In this document: positions 1 through 8,570 of the stretch, piece after piece
Layout: every line of letters starts with the position of its first letter
Numbering within the stretch: the first letter of the stretch is position 1
Source of the DNA: Candidatus Promineofilum glycogenicum
GTDB lineage: Bacteria > Chloroflexota > Anaerolineae > Promineifilales > Promineifilaceae
NCBI GenBank assembly: GCA_016707605.1
Contig: JADJHJ010000012.1
Location: 124,001 to 188,000, forward strand
DNA: 64,000 bases
Direction: 5' to 3'
Notes under the pieces: model-generated
Seen by the model: only the letters and a program-made list of their open reading frames with translations
What the model was told of the DNA's origin: nothing
Database searches by the model: none
Program-made: the position numbers and the translations under genes

Positions 1-8
1 TGCCCCCC

Positions 9-64
9 TGATCTACTGACCTACTGACCCACTGAATACTGCCTACTGCCTACTGCCTACTCCC
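9..64. repeat. Tandem ACTGCCT/CTACTGAC repeat block
   Basis: Short degenerate tandem units (CTACTGAC, then ACTGCCT three times). A similar block in reverse orientation lies at 37852-37898. The tandem part encodes the last residues and TAG stop of the reverse-strand dehydrogenase that ends at 43. Confidence 0.7.
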
Positions 65-948
65 CCAACCTCCCGCCCCGCCAACTGTTCCAACGCCTTG
101 ACGAGAGCATGATTGCCCTCCCCACCCAGGCCGCGCTGTTGCAGCGTGCGGTAGAACTGGAAGACGAGCGCCGTGGCCGGGGCGGGGACGCCCAACTGGT
201 CGGCCGCCTCCAGCACCAGGCGCAAATCCTTCTGTTGCAGGTCGATGGTGAAGCCCGGCCGCCAATCGCGCCGGATGACCTGTGGGCCGCGGTTGTTGAG
301 CATCCAACTGCCGGCCGCGCCGCCGCCGACGGCGGCCAGCGTCTGCTCCAGGTCCAGGCCGCCGGCCTCGGCCAGCAGCAGCGCCTCGGCCACGCCCTGC
401 ATCGTCACGACGACGAGCACCTGATTGACCAGCTTGGCCATCTGCCCCGCGCCCTGGCCGCCGACGTGGGTGATGGTCTTACCCATCGCCTGAAGGACTG
501 GCATGGCGCGGGCCACCTGCGTCGCGTCGCCGCCGAGCATGATGCTGAGCGTGCCCTTGGCCGCGCCCTCGCTGCCGCCGCTGACCGGCGCGTCGAGCAG
601 GTGGACGCCGCGCCCCTTCAGGCGGGCGGCAATGGCGCGCGTCGCTTCGGGGCTGATGGTGCTGCAATCGATGACCAGCGCCCCGGGCCGCGCGCCCTCG
701 ATGACGCCGCCGGGGCCGAGGATGACCGCCTCCACGTCGGGCGTGTCGCTGACGCAGGTGACGATGATGTCGCTGCGGGCGGCCACGTCGGCCGGGCCGG
801 CGGCGACGGCCGCGCCGGCCTCGGCCAGCGGGGTGATGCGGCCGGGCGTGCGGTTCCACACCGTCAGGTCAAAGCCCGCTTTGAGCAGATTGGCGGCCAT
901 CGCGCCGCCCATGATGCCAAGTCCAATGAAGCCGACAGATTCTTTCAT
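43..948 (-). CDS. NAD(P)-dependent 3-hydroxyisobutyrate dehydrogenase / tartronate semialdehyde reductase family
   Basis: A beta-hydroxyacid dehydrogenase of 301 aa, the usual family length. The N-terminal Rossmann motif GFIGLGIMGGAMAANL is at residues 6-21. The substrate loop DAPVSGGSEGA is near 119-129. The motif GGQGAGQMAKLVNQ carries the expected catalytic Lys172. The family oxidises 3-hydroxy acids such as 3-hydroxyisobutyrate or glycerate-type substrates in the cytoplasm; the substrate cannot be told from sequence. The open frame runs on upstream to 1239, but that extension is encoded by GTGCGACGCAC repeats, so the Met at 948 just before the Rossmann fold is preferred. The last residues and stop lie in the tandem repeat at 9-64, so the native C terminus may have been altered. 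Confidence 0.9.
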   Translation of the reverse strand: MKESVGFIGLGIMGGAMAANLLKAGFDLTVWNRTPGRITPLAEAGAAVAAGPADVAARSDIIVTCVSDTPDVEAVILGPGGVIEGARPGALVIDCSTISPEATRAIAARLKGRGVHLLDAPVSGGSEGAAKGTLSIMLGGDATQVARAMPVLQAMGKTITHVGGQGAGQMAKLVNQVLVVVTMQGVAEALLLAEAGGLDLEQTLAAVGGGAAGSWMLNNRGPQVIRRDWRPGFTIDLQQKDLRLVLEAADQLGVPAPATALVFQFYRTLQQRGLGGEGNHALVKALEQLAGREVGGVGSRQ

Positions 949-1019
949 GGGGAGTAACCACAGAGTTTGTAGATTCGTCTGAAGGGGGATTATCGGCCCG
1001 CGGCGTGGGGCTGTCAATC

Positions 1020-1132
1020 TGGGGCGTGCGTCGCACCCGATCTGCGTGCGTCGCACCTTCTGGGGTGCGTCGCACGTTTCTGGGGATGTGAAGAAGGTGC
1101 GACGCACTGCGGAAAGTGCGACGCACCGGGCG
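1020..1132. repeat. GTGCGACGCAC repeat cluster
   Basis: Several copies of the 11-bp near-palindrome GTGCGTCGCAC/GTGCGACGCAC, in alternating orientation and spaced by CTTTC or CTTCT linkers, fill the divergent gap between the dehydrogenase and the peptidase. The same family recurs near 14.74-14.93, 23.04, 36.63 and 48.52 kb. Confidence 0.8.
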
Positions 1133-1141
1133 GTGAGAGGG

Positions 1142-1147
1142 TATAAT
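1142..1147 (+). promoter_or_regulatory. -10 box TATAAT, probably leaderless start
   Basis: A perfect TATAAT ends 7 nt before the ATG at 1155. Transcription would start at or next to that ATG, giving a leaderless mRNA. The box overlaps the more upstream ATG at 1146, which rules that codon out. No convincing -35 is visible. Confidence 0.55.
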
Positions 1148-1154
1148 GGGCGGG

Positions 1155-2474
1155 ATGAGACGTGTAAGGGGACGTTGGGTGATCGGGATCGCCCTGCTGG
1201 CGGTAGTCGCCGCCGCGGCCGTCTGGTGGGCGCTGCCACGGCTGCCGGGGCGCGTGCGCCACTACCTGCCCGCGCCGGTAGCCGCTCTGGTGACGACGCC
1301 GTTGCCTACGGCGCTGCCCGCGCCGACCGGCCCGCCCGCGGCGGCGGCCGAACTGGCACTGCTGGTCGCCGTGCCGACGCCGCCGCTGGCCACTGCGCCG
1401 CCAACCGCGCCCATTGCGGCGGCAACGACGGCCCCCATCGCCACCGCTGCTGCCGAAACCGCCGCGCCCTCCCCACCCGCCACCCGCCACCCGCCACTCG
1501 CCACCCCCTTGCCCCCCTACGGCCGCGTCTCCGGCCTGCCCATCATCCCGCAGAAGTTCAACAACTGCGGCCCGACGAACCTGACGCTGGTGCTCAACCA
1601 CTACGGCGTTGAGGTCGGTCAACTCGACGTGGCCGCCGTCATTCGTCCTAACTATGAGGATCGCAACGTCTCGCCGGATGAGCTTGTATCTTATGTAAAC
1701 GAACACACGCCGTTGGCCGCGGCGGCCTACGTCGGCGGCGACGTGGACACGCTGCGGGCGCTGCTGGCCGCCGGCTTCCCGGTCATCATCGAGAAGGGGC
1801 TGGAGCCGGACGCGGCCACCGGCTGGATGGGCCACTATCTGACCGTCTTCGCCTACGACGACATCACCCGCCACTTCAGCGTCCGCGACACCTACCTGGG
1901 GCCGTGGCAGGGGGAGGGGCTGGTGGGCTATGACGCCACCGCGCGCGATTGGGCGCACTTCAACGGCGCGTTCGTCGTCGTCTACCCGCCGGAGCGGGCG
2001 GACGAGGTGGCGCAGGCGCTCGGCCCGGCCTTTGCCGACGTGGGCGTGATGTGGGCGCGGGCCGCCGAGCGGGCGCGGGTGGCGGCGCAGCAGCGGCCCG
2101 ACGACGCCTACGCCTGGTTCAACCTGGGGGCCGGCCTGACGGCGCTGGCCGGGGCGGGCGACGCGGCGCTGTATGAGGGCGCGGCGGCGGCCTTCGACGA
2201 GGCGCGGCGGTTGGGGCTGCCGGCGCGGATGCTGTGGTATCAGTTCGCGCCCTACGAGGCCTATCTGGCCGTCGGCCGCCACGCCGACGTGCTGGCGCTG
2301 GCCGAGGCGACGCTGGGCAACCAGGGCGGGCAGAACGTGGAGGAGACCTACTACTACCAGGGGTTGGCGCTGCGGGCCGCGGGCGACGAGGCCGGGGCGC
2401 AAGAGGCCCTGGCGCGGGCGGCGGCGTTGAACCCCGATTCACCCATCGGCCGGGCGGCTCAGGACGGGCTTTAG
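1155..2474 (+). CDS. Membrane-anchored C39-like peptidase with TPR region
   Basis: A 439-aa protein. A TM anchor at about residues 8-27 is followed by a long Ala/Pro/Thr linker to about 120, then a Peptidase_C39_2-like papain-fold domain. That domain has the nucleophile motif NNCGPTN (Cys138) and a later GHYLTVFAYD carrying the likely catalytic His. The C-terminal 130 residues are helical with TPR-like repeats ending in ALARAAALNPDSP. A role in cleaving extracytoplasmic peptides is inferred from the family; the substrate is unknown. The linker includes the stretch PPATRHPPLATP, encoded by a CCACCCGCCAC simple repeat also found in the GNAT gene at 38.76 kb. The gene converges on the ParB-like gene with a 12-bp gap. 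Confidence 0.8.
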   Translation: MRRVRGRWVIGIALLAVVAAAAVWWALPRLPGRVRHYLPAPVAALVTTPLPTALPAPTGPPAAAAELALLVAVPTPPLATAPPTAPIAAATTAPIATAAAETAAPSPPATRHPPLATPLPPYGRVSGLPIIPQKFNNCGPTNLTLVLNHYGVEVGQLDVAAVIRPNYEDRNVSPDELVSYVNEHTPLAAAAYVGGDVDTLRALLAAGFPVIIEKGLEPDAATGWMGHYLTVFAYDDITRHFSVRDTYLGPWQGEGLVGYDATARDWAHFNGAFVVVYPPERADEVAQALGPAFADVGVMWARAAERARVAAQQRPDDAYAWFNLGAGLTALAGAGDAALYEGAAAAFDEARRLGLPARMLWYQFAPYEAYLAVGRHADVLALAEATLGNQGGQNVEETYYYQGLALRAAGDEAGAQEALARAAALNPDSPIGRAAQDGL

Positions 2475-2486
2475 AGAGGAACGCTC

Positions 2487-3714
2487 TTAGGCCGTTTCGA
2501 GCGCCTCGCGGTGCTCGACGAGCCAGATGTAGGCGTCGGTCTCGGTGCGGCCGGGGAAGTCGGCCAGAAGGTTCTGCTCGCGGACACTCTCGACTGTAGG
2601 CAGGTAGACGTGGTCGTACCAGGAGGCCACCGCTTCGGCGTAGGGCACGTCGCGCTGCTGCTCCAGCCCCAGGTAGTAGTGATGGACGTGGATGTGGTGG
2701 AGGATCTTCTCGTACTTGCCGGGCAGGCTGGCCAGGACTTGCGCCTCCGGCCGCACCTGCATGCAGCCCCGTCTTCTCCAGGAACACGGCATGTTCCTTG
2801 TCGCGGATCATGGTGTCGATCCAGTTGGCCCCGCGCAGGGTGCGGATGACGCGGCGGACGACGCGCTGCTGATAGATCTCGGCCATGCGCTCGGTGGCCT
2901 CGTCACGCGCCAGGTCGCCGCCGACAACGTCCTGGGCCGCCTCGCGCACCAGCCACTGGTACTCGCTGACCCGCAGGTAGAGGTCGGCGGCGGTCATGTC
3001 GGGGAACTGGCGGCGCAACCCCTGCGCCGCGATGGCATCGACCAGCGGCCGGTAGACGTTGTCATACCACGAGGCGACGGCATCGGCGTAGCTGACGTCG
3101 CTCTGGCGCTCCGTGCCCAGGTAGTAGTGGTGGGCGGCGATGTGTTCGCGCAGGCGGGCATATTCGGCCGGGTTGCTCAGGTGCAGATCGGCGTCGGGCC
3201 GTAGTTCGTCGAGGCGGGTGTCCTGGCAGAACTGGCCATAGGCTTTCTCCAGATTGACGCTGTCGATGTCCATGTCGGCCGTCAGCCGGAACGGGATGTC
3301 GATCTCGGTCACGTAGGCGTCGATGTCGGTCTGGTTGCGCTCGCGGGCCACGGAGACGCGGTGGTTGCCGTCCTTGACGAAGTAGACGTCGCCAATCTTG
3401 TAGAGATCGACCGGGGGCAGCAGCACGTCGCGGTAGTGGGCCTTGCGGACGTTGACCCAGCGCTCGGTCGTCTGGCGCTGGGTGGGCAGGAAGGCGCGGT
3501 CGAAGTCGCGGTAGCGGCCGACGCTGCCGACGATCTTGTCCAGCGGCACGGTTTGCAGGCCGATGTCGCGCTGGCCTCGGTAGGGCAGCGACTGGCGCAC
3601 CTCGTCAAAGGGCAGCAGTTCATTGCTCCGGCCGGTCAACCGGGCGATGAACTTGCGCCACCAGGAGCGGTGATAGGCGCGCTCGAAGTCCTCGTAGGCC
3701 AGTGAATCGAACAT
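2487..3714 (-). CDS. ParB-like-domain protein with duplicated HHYYLG module (frameshifted)
   Basis: Reads as one protein of about 408 aa if a single frame change near 2755-2768 is corrected; as given, the frame breaks after the residues VFLEKTG. The N-terminal half has a ParB/sulfiredoxin-like core, with VYFVKDGNHRVSVAR near residues 105-119. The C-terminal half has two copies of a module with HHYYLG followed by A-VASWYD-VY: the first reads SYADAVASWYDNVY, the second PYAEAVASWYDHVY. The family is uncharacterised, and DNA binding is only suggested by the ParB-like core. The frameshift may be a sequencing error, because both sides keep clean coding sequence. Confidence 0.65.
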
Positions 3715-3740
3715 AGGCGTGACAGGTGAGGCCCCTCGAC

Positions 3741-3770
3741 TGTAGGGGCGGGTCTTAGACCCGCCCCTAC
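3741..3770. repeat. TGTAG palindromic element
   Basis: An exact 14-bp inverted repeat around a single T, starting GTAGGGGCGGGTCT and ending in its complement. It lies between the ParB-like gene and the malic enzyme gene and belongs to the TGTAG...CTACA family. It could terminate transcription from either side, but there is no T run. Confidence 0.8.
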
Positions 3771-3816
3771 GCTAGGTGGCCCATTCTACGCCGGATCGGG
3801 AGGTCGCGGCAATGGC

Positions 3817-5508
3817 CTAGACCATCGGATCGTAGGTCGGATTGAACATGAATTCGCGCACGTAACCGGGCAGATCGTCCGGTTCCGGCTCGGTGGCCAG
3901 TCCCTCGCGGAAGGCGATCTCGGCCACGGCGGTGGCGATGGCCGCCGACACGTCGCGGATGCGCGACAGTTCGGGATAGATGCGGCCGTTGGCCATGTCG
4001 GTCTCGGTCACCTGGGCGGCCAGCGTGCGCGCCGCGGCCTCGAACATCTCATCGGTCACGTGGCGCGCGCCGCTGACGACGACGCCCAGCCCGACGCCGG
4101 GGAAGATGTAGGAGTTGTTGCCCTGGCCGGGGTTGTAGGTCTTGCCGTAGAGCTTGACCGACGGGAACGGGCTGCCGCTGGCGAAGATGGCCCGGCCGCC
4201 GGTGAAGGTATAGGCCTCTTCGGCGGTGCACTCCGACTTGGAGGTAGGGTTGGACAGGGCGAAGATGATCGGCCGCTCGTTATATTTGCCCATGCGCTCG
4301 ATCACCTCGCGGGTGAAGGTGCGCGGCTGGCCGGAGACGCCGATGATGGCCGTCGGCCGCAACTCCTCGACGGCGGTCAGGAAGTCGGCCAGCGGCGGGT
4401 GCTCGTGGGCGTAGGGCAGCTTATGGGCGGCCAGGTCATCGCGCCGGCGCACGACCAGGCCGTGCGAATCAACGAACCAGCAACGGCCGCGCGCCTCTTC
4501 CGGCGTCAGTCCCTCTTCGACCATGGCCGAGACGACGAGGTCGGCAATGCCCACGCCGGCCTCGCCCGCGCCCAGGAAGAGCAGGCGCTGCTCGCTCAGC
4601 TTACGCCGCGGCCCGCCCTCGACGGCGATGAGGCGCAGGGCGGCGAACAGCCCGGCCAGGGTGACGGCGGCCGTGCCCTGGATGTCGTCGTTAAAGACCC
4701 GGTAGTGGTCGCGATAGCGCTGGAGCAGGGCGAAGGCGTGGTGGTTGGCGAAGTCCTCGAACTGCACCAGCACCTGCGGGAAGCGCGCCGTGACGGCCTG
4801 CATGAACTCCTCGATGAAGGCGTCGTACGCCTCGCCGCGCAGCCGCGGGTGGGGCATGCCGATGTAGAGCGGGTCGGTCTGGAACTGCTTGTTCTCCGTG
4901 CCCACGTCGAGCATGATCGGCAGGGTCATGGCCGGGGGGATGCCGGCGCAGGCAGTGTAGAGCGACAGCTTACCGACGGGGATACCCATGCCGTGCGCGC
5001 CCAGGTCGCCCAGGCCGAGGATGCGCTCGCCGTCGGTGACGACGATGACGCGGATGTCGTCAATGGGCCAGTTGGCCAGTAGCTCGGCGATCTGGCCGGC
5101 GTCCTCGGAGGAGATGTAGAGGCCGCGCGGCCGGCGGAAGATGTGGCCATACTGCTGGCAGGCCTGGCCGACGGTCGGCGTGTAGACGATGGGCATCAGC
5201 TCTTCCAGGTTGTCGATCAGGATGCGGTAGAAGAGCGTCTCATTGCGGTCGACGAGGTCGTTCAGGTAGACGTACTTCTCCAGGTCGGTCGGCTTCTTGC
5301 GCAGGTTTTCCAGGATGCGCGCCGCCTGATCCTGCATCGACAGGACGCGCGCCGGCAGCAGGCCGCGCAGGCCGAACGCCTCGCGCTCGGCGGCGCTGAA
5401 GCCGGTGCCGCGGTTGAAGAGGGGGTTGTGGAGCATGTTGACGCCGTGGGGCATCGCTTCGGGTATATCGGTTACAGTCGTAGCCGTGGGCATGGATGAG
5501 GTACTCAT
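3817..5508 (-). CDS. NAD-dependent malic enzyme (oxaloacetate-decarboxylating)
   Basis: A 563-aa large-form malic enzyme, the usual length for the MaeA/SfcA type. It oxidatively decarboxylates malate to pyruvate and CO2 with NAD(P), linking the TCA cycle to pyruvate. Visible signatures are YTPTVGQACQ and RPRGLYIS in the N-terminal malic domain, VVTDGERILGLGDLGAHGMG, the metal/substrate segment QFEDFANHHAF, FNDDIQGTAAVTLAGL, and the Rossmann motif FLGAGEAGVGIADL. The start is placed at the Met preceded by GGAGAAAGAT (Shine-Dalgarno GGAG, good spacing) rather than 12 codons upstream. It appears to be a single-gene unit. Confidence 0.95.
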   Translation of the reverse strand: MSTSSMPTATTVTDIPEAMPHGVNMLHNPLFNRGTGFSAAEREAFGLRGLLPARVLSMQDQAARILENLRKKPTDLEKYVYLNDLVDRNETLFYRILIDNLEELMPIVYTPTVGQACQQYGHIFRRPRGLYISSEDAGQIAELLANWPIDDIRVIVVTDGERILGLGDLGAHGMGIPVGKLSLYTACAGIPPAMTLPIMLDVGTENKQFQTDPLYIGMPHPRLRGEAYDAFIEEFMQAVTARFPQVLVQFEDFANHHAFALLQRYRDHYRVFNDDIQGTAAVTLAGLFAALRLIAVEGGPRRKLSEQRLLFLGAGEAGVGIADLVVSAMVEEGLTPEEARGRCWFVDSHGLVVRRRDDLAAHKLPYAHEHPPLADFLTAVEELRPTAIIGVSGQPRTFTREVIERMGKYNERPIIFALSNPTSKSECTAEEAYTFTGGRAIFASGSPFPSVKLYGKTYNPGQGNNSYIFPGVGLGVVVSGARHVTDEMFEAAARTLAAQVTETDMANGRIYPELSRIRDVSAAIATAVAEIAFREGLATEPEPDDLPGYVREFMFNPTYDPMV

Positions 5509-6603
5509 ATCTTTCTCCGCGTTAAGCGCCTGAAGATCAGGCAACAGTTGGCGCGGCCGGTCGCCTGGGGCCGGCGAGACGCCGATTCAGGTGAGTGGAA
5601 ACGTGGGCTGCCAGGGTAGTGTACACCCAAATGGGCGGCTGTGTCTATCTATCGCCCCAGTGTTCTACGAAAGTCCCTACAGAACGTCGACCACGGATGG
5701 CCCTAGGGTGGCGCGCTGGCGCGGGGGAGGGCGGGGGGCGTCGCCGGCCTGGCCAGCCCCGGCGCGACCCAGGAGGGTCTCGCCCGCGGCATCGGGGTGA
5801 GCAGGGGTCCCGGGGGCGGCCGGGGCGGGCTGAACTGCCGTGGGGGGGCCAGGGGGGGGCGGGCTGGCGCTGTCGGGGGAGCGGCCCGGACGGGAGCTGC
5901 CGCCAGGGATGCCCTGGGCGCGGGTTGTGCGGCGTGAGCACACGGCGGGACGGCCACCCACGGTTGGCATGCCCCCCCCCACCGGGCAGGGCCCCGCCGG
6001 GCGGCTGCTCGCCCGCGGGCGGGCGCCGGGCGGGGGCGGGGGGGGGGGGGCGGGTGCCGGGGCGGGGCCGGGGGCGGGGGGGGGGGGGAAAGAGGGGTTG
6101 AGCGTTGGTGGGGCGGGGGTCGGCGAGCCAAGTGCCCTCAGCTTCTGCAGGGGGGGGGGGGGACCAGCGCGGGGGCGGTCGCGGCCCGGGGCTCCGGGGT
6201 CCCGGTCACCCGAAGGGCGACCCCTCTCGCCCAGCGCACGCCTGATGGGTGTCAGGCGCAAGGTGAAGTCACCGGCGCTCACGGCTGTGGGCTGGGACCG
6301 GCCTGGCTCCGGCTGTTGTCGCCCCGCGGGGGCGGGGCTCGGGGTCGGCTTAGGGCAGCGCGGGGCGGGGGCGATGGGGCCCCAGCTCGGGGGCGGGGCG
6401 GGGGGGCGGGGCGGGGGGCGGGGGGCGGCCCCGCCCCGGGCCCCAGCCCCGGGCGCCCCGGGCCGGGGCCCCCAACGGGGGGGGGGGGGGGGAGGGGGGG
6501 GGTGTTCCCCCTGGGGCCGGCCATCGTTACAATGTGGCCGAGTTTTCGTGTATCATAAGTCGCAGGTGTGGGTGGTGTTTATCGTCCCGCGGAGGGTGTT
6601 GCG
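5509..6603. other. Gene-free block with extreme G runs
   Basis: About 150 bp of ordinary sequence follow the malic enzyme start. From about 5700 to 6525 the plus strand is dominated by G, with runs of 12-16 consecutive G (about 6038-6050, 6150-6162, 6477-6492). Open frames here are only poly-Gly/Arg or poly-Pro shadows. I see no gene. The strand could form G-quadruplexes, or the block could be assembly or poly-G artefact. A possible -10 (TACAAT) lies at 6528-6533, just before the LysM gene. Confidence 0.7.
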
Positions 6604-7254
6604 ATGTTCGATCGAATTGCGCAGGTGATCCTCATCATCTTCGGACTGTTGGTGCTCATGATATTGACGATGGGCCTGGCAATCTCCTGTCGCGAGCAGC
6701 CGATCGTGCCGGGCGAAGCGACGGCCACGCCCACGCTGCCCGGCTTCCCAACGGCCACGGCCACCCTGCCGAGTATTCCCACGGCCACGCCCACGCCTAC
6801 TCCGGGTGCCGCCACGGCCACGCCCACCCCGCTGCCGCTGGGCGAAACGGCCACGCCGCCGACGATCGCGCCTATCGAGCAGGTCGTGACGCCGGCACCA
6901 CCCACGCCCGCCACCGGCGGCCAGCCGGTGGGGTCGACCGTGCAGCACGTCGTCAACCGTGGTGAGTGGCTGTTGCAGATCGCCCGCTGCTATGGCACGT
7001 CCTTCAGCGGCATATTGACGTCTAACACCCTACCCAACCCCAACCTGATCTTTCCCGGCCAGGTCATCACCGTGCCCAACATTGGCAGCCAGGGGCGCAT
7101 CATCGGCTCGCCGTGCGTCCAGGCCCACGTCGTCGAGGCCGGCGAAACGTGGGAGTCAATGGCCACGCGCTTTGGCACGACCGTGGCCATTCTGCGTCGC
7201 GCCAACCCCGGCGAACTGAGCCTGGGGCGGATCATCTGGGCGCCGCGGCCATAG
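6604..7254 (+). CDS. LysM-domain lipoprotein/membrane-anchored protein
   Basis: A 216-aa protein. The hydrophobic N terminus (residues 7-27) ends in GLAISC, a possible lipobox, and is followed by an Ala-Thr-Pro linker of about 70 residues typical of Chloroflexota surface proteins. A clear LysM domain starts at QHVVNRGEWLLQIAR and includes NPNLIFPGQVITVPN. A second, weaker LysM-like copy starts at AHVVEAGETWESMATRFG. LysM domains bind N-acetylglucosamine polymers such as peptidoglycan, so a cell-envelope location is likely. The start is the ATG preceded by GGAGGG at 6591. Confidence 0.85.
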   Translation: MFDRIAQVILIIFGLLVLMILTMGLAISCREQPIVPGEATATPTLPGFPTATATLPSIPTATPTPTPGAATATPTPLPLGETATPPTIAPIEQVVTPAPPTPATGGQPVGSTVQHVVNRGEWLLQIARCYGTSFSGILTSNTLPNPNLIFPGQVITVPNIGSQGRIIGSPCVQAHVVEAGETWESMATRFGTTVAILRRANPGELSLGRIIWAPRP

Positions 7255-7260
7255 CGCCCT

Positions 7261-7289
7261 TGTAGCGCGGGTTAGCAACCCGCGCCACA
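7261..7289. repeat. TGTAG palindromic element (short copy)
   Basis: GCGCGGGTT-AGC-AACCCGCGC with a TGTAG left edge and a degenerate CCACA right edge, between the LysM gene and the SRPBCC fusion gene. It lies immediately upstream of the latter's ribosome binding site. Confidence 0.65.
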
Positions 7290-7304
7290 ATGAAGGAGTC
7301 AACA

Positions 7305-8534
7305 ATGGCAGACGAGAGCGAGACTCTAACCTTTGAGCGAACCGTCGCCGCCAGCCCGGCCGAGGTTTACCGCGCCTTCACCAGCAGCACCGCGTTGCGC
7401 GAGTGGCTGTGCGACACGGCCACCACCTCACCGCGGGCCAACGGTCACCTCTTCGTCGGCTGGAACGATGGCTACTACGCCACCGGCCACTTCACCGAAC
7501 TGCTGCAAAACCGCGCCGTCTGCTTCACCTGGCAGGGGCGGGGCGAACCGCGGCCGACGAGCGTCCACGTGGCCATTGAGCCACGCGAGCAGGGCACGGC
7601 CGTCGTGCTGGAGCATGGCGGCATTGGCGAGGGGCCGGAGTGGGGCGACAAGACGGCCGAGTTCGACCGCGCCTGGCGACGGGCGCTGGAAAACCTCGAC
7701 TCGGTGCTGACCAGCGGCGAGGACTTGCGCGTGACGCGGCGGCCGATGCTGGGCGTTCTGCTGGCCGGGTTCGACAACGCCGACGCCGCCCGCCTGGGCG
7801 TGCCCGTGGTCGAGGGGGTGCGGCTGAGCGGGGTTGTGCCCGGCTTGGGGGCCGAGGCTGCCGGGCTGCGTCAGGACGACGTGATCGTCAGCATCGACGA
7901 CCGGCCGACCCCCGACGTGGTCGGGCTGCGCACAGTGGTCAAGTCGCAGCAGGCGGGCGACACGGTTCAGGTGACGTTCTATCGCGGCGGCGAACTGCTT
8001 ACCGCGCCCATGACCCTGGCCGGGCGCAAGATACCGGCCATCCCCCACGACGCGCCGGAGCTGCTGGCCCGCGTGGCCGAGCGCTACGCCCGCGACGAGG
8101 CCGCCCTCGACACCGTCCTGGCTGGCGTCAGCGATATGGAGGCGTCTTATCGCCCCGGCCCGGAGGAGTGGAACGTCAAGCAAGTGCTGGCCCACCTGAT
8201 CCAGGGCGAGCGCACCAATCAGCAGTGGATCGGCGAGTTGATCGGCGACCTGGAAGCGGCCTACGACGGCGACGGCGCTAACCAGGAGGCGCGACTGAAT
8301 GCCACCGTCAACGCCTTTCCGACGCTGGCCGACATGGAGGCCGAACTGAAGCGGCTCAATGCCGAGACGCTGGCGCTGATCGACGGGCTGCCGGAGGAGT
8401 TTGTCCGCCGCCGCCGCACCTTCTGGCGGCTGGCGCGGACGTTGCTCGATGAGTCCTACTCCCACATTGCCGACCATCTGGAGCAGATTCGGGCGGCCGC
8501 GGCCGCGGCCCGCGCGGCGGGCATTGGTACTTGA
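7305..8534 (+). CDS. SRPBCC (AHSA1) - PDZ - DinB three-domain fusion protein
   Basis: A 409-aa protein with three recognisable modules. Residues about 8-140 form an AHSA1/SRPBCC ligand-binding fold (FERTVAASPAEVYRAF, then WNDGYYATGHF). Residues about 150-240 form a PDZ domain (GVVPGLGAEAAGLRQDDVI). Residues about 250-400 form a DinB-like four-helix bundle (RPGPEEWNVKQVLAHLIQGE, and SYSHIADHLEQI). DinB proteins often bind a metal through three His and act as thiol-dependent transferases; only part of that triad is evident here. No function is established for the combination. The start is the ATG with AAGGAG at 7293-7298. It begins a same-strand run of four genes. Confidence 0.8.
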   Translation: MADESETLTFERTVAASPAEVYRAFTSSTALREWLCDTATTSPRANGHLFVGWNDGYYATGHFTELLQNRAVCFTWQGRGEPRPTSVHVAIEPREQGTAVVLEHGGIGEGPEWGDKTAEFDRAWRRALENLDSVLTSGEDLRVTRRPMLGVLLAGFDNADAARLGVPVVEGVRLSGVVPGLGAEAAGLRQDDVIVSIDDRPTPDVVGLRTVVKSQQAGDTVQVTFYRGGELLTAPMTLAGRKIPAIPHDAPELLARVAERYARDEAALDTVLAGVSDMEASYRPGPEEWNVKQVLAHLIQGERTNQQWIGELIGDLEAAYDGDGANQEARLNATVNAFPTLADMEAELKRLNAETLALIDGLPEEFVRRRRTFWRLARTLLDESYSHIADHLEQIRAAAAAARAAGIGT

Positions 8535-8570
8535 GTTACGCCACCAACTGAGCCATACAAGGAGCGCACG

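Noticed and set aside
1014..2402. 462-codon minus-strand open frame opposite the C39-like peptidase gene
   Set aside because: Antisense shadow; the plus-strand reading has a TM anchor and catalytic motif.
5677..6628. Pro-rich and Gly-rich open frames on both strands in the G-run block
   Set aside because: They are translated homopolymers without a domain, start signal or codon bias.
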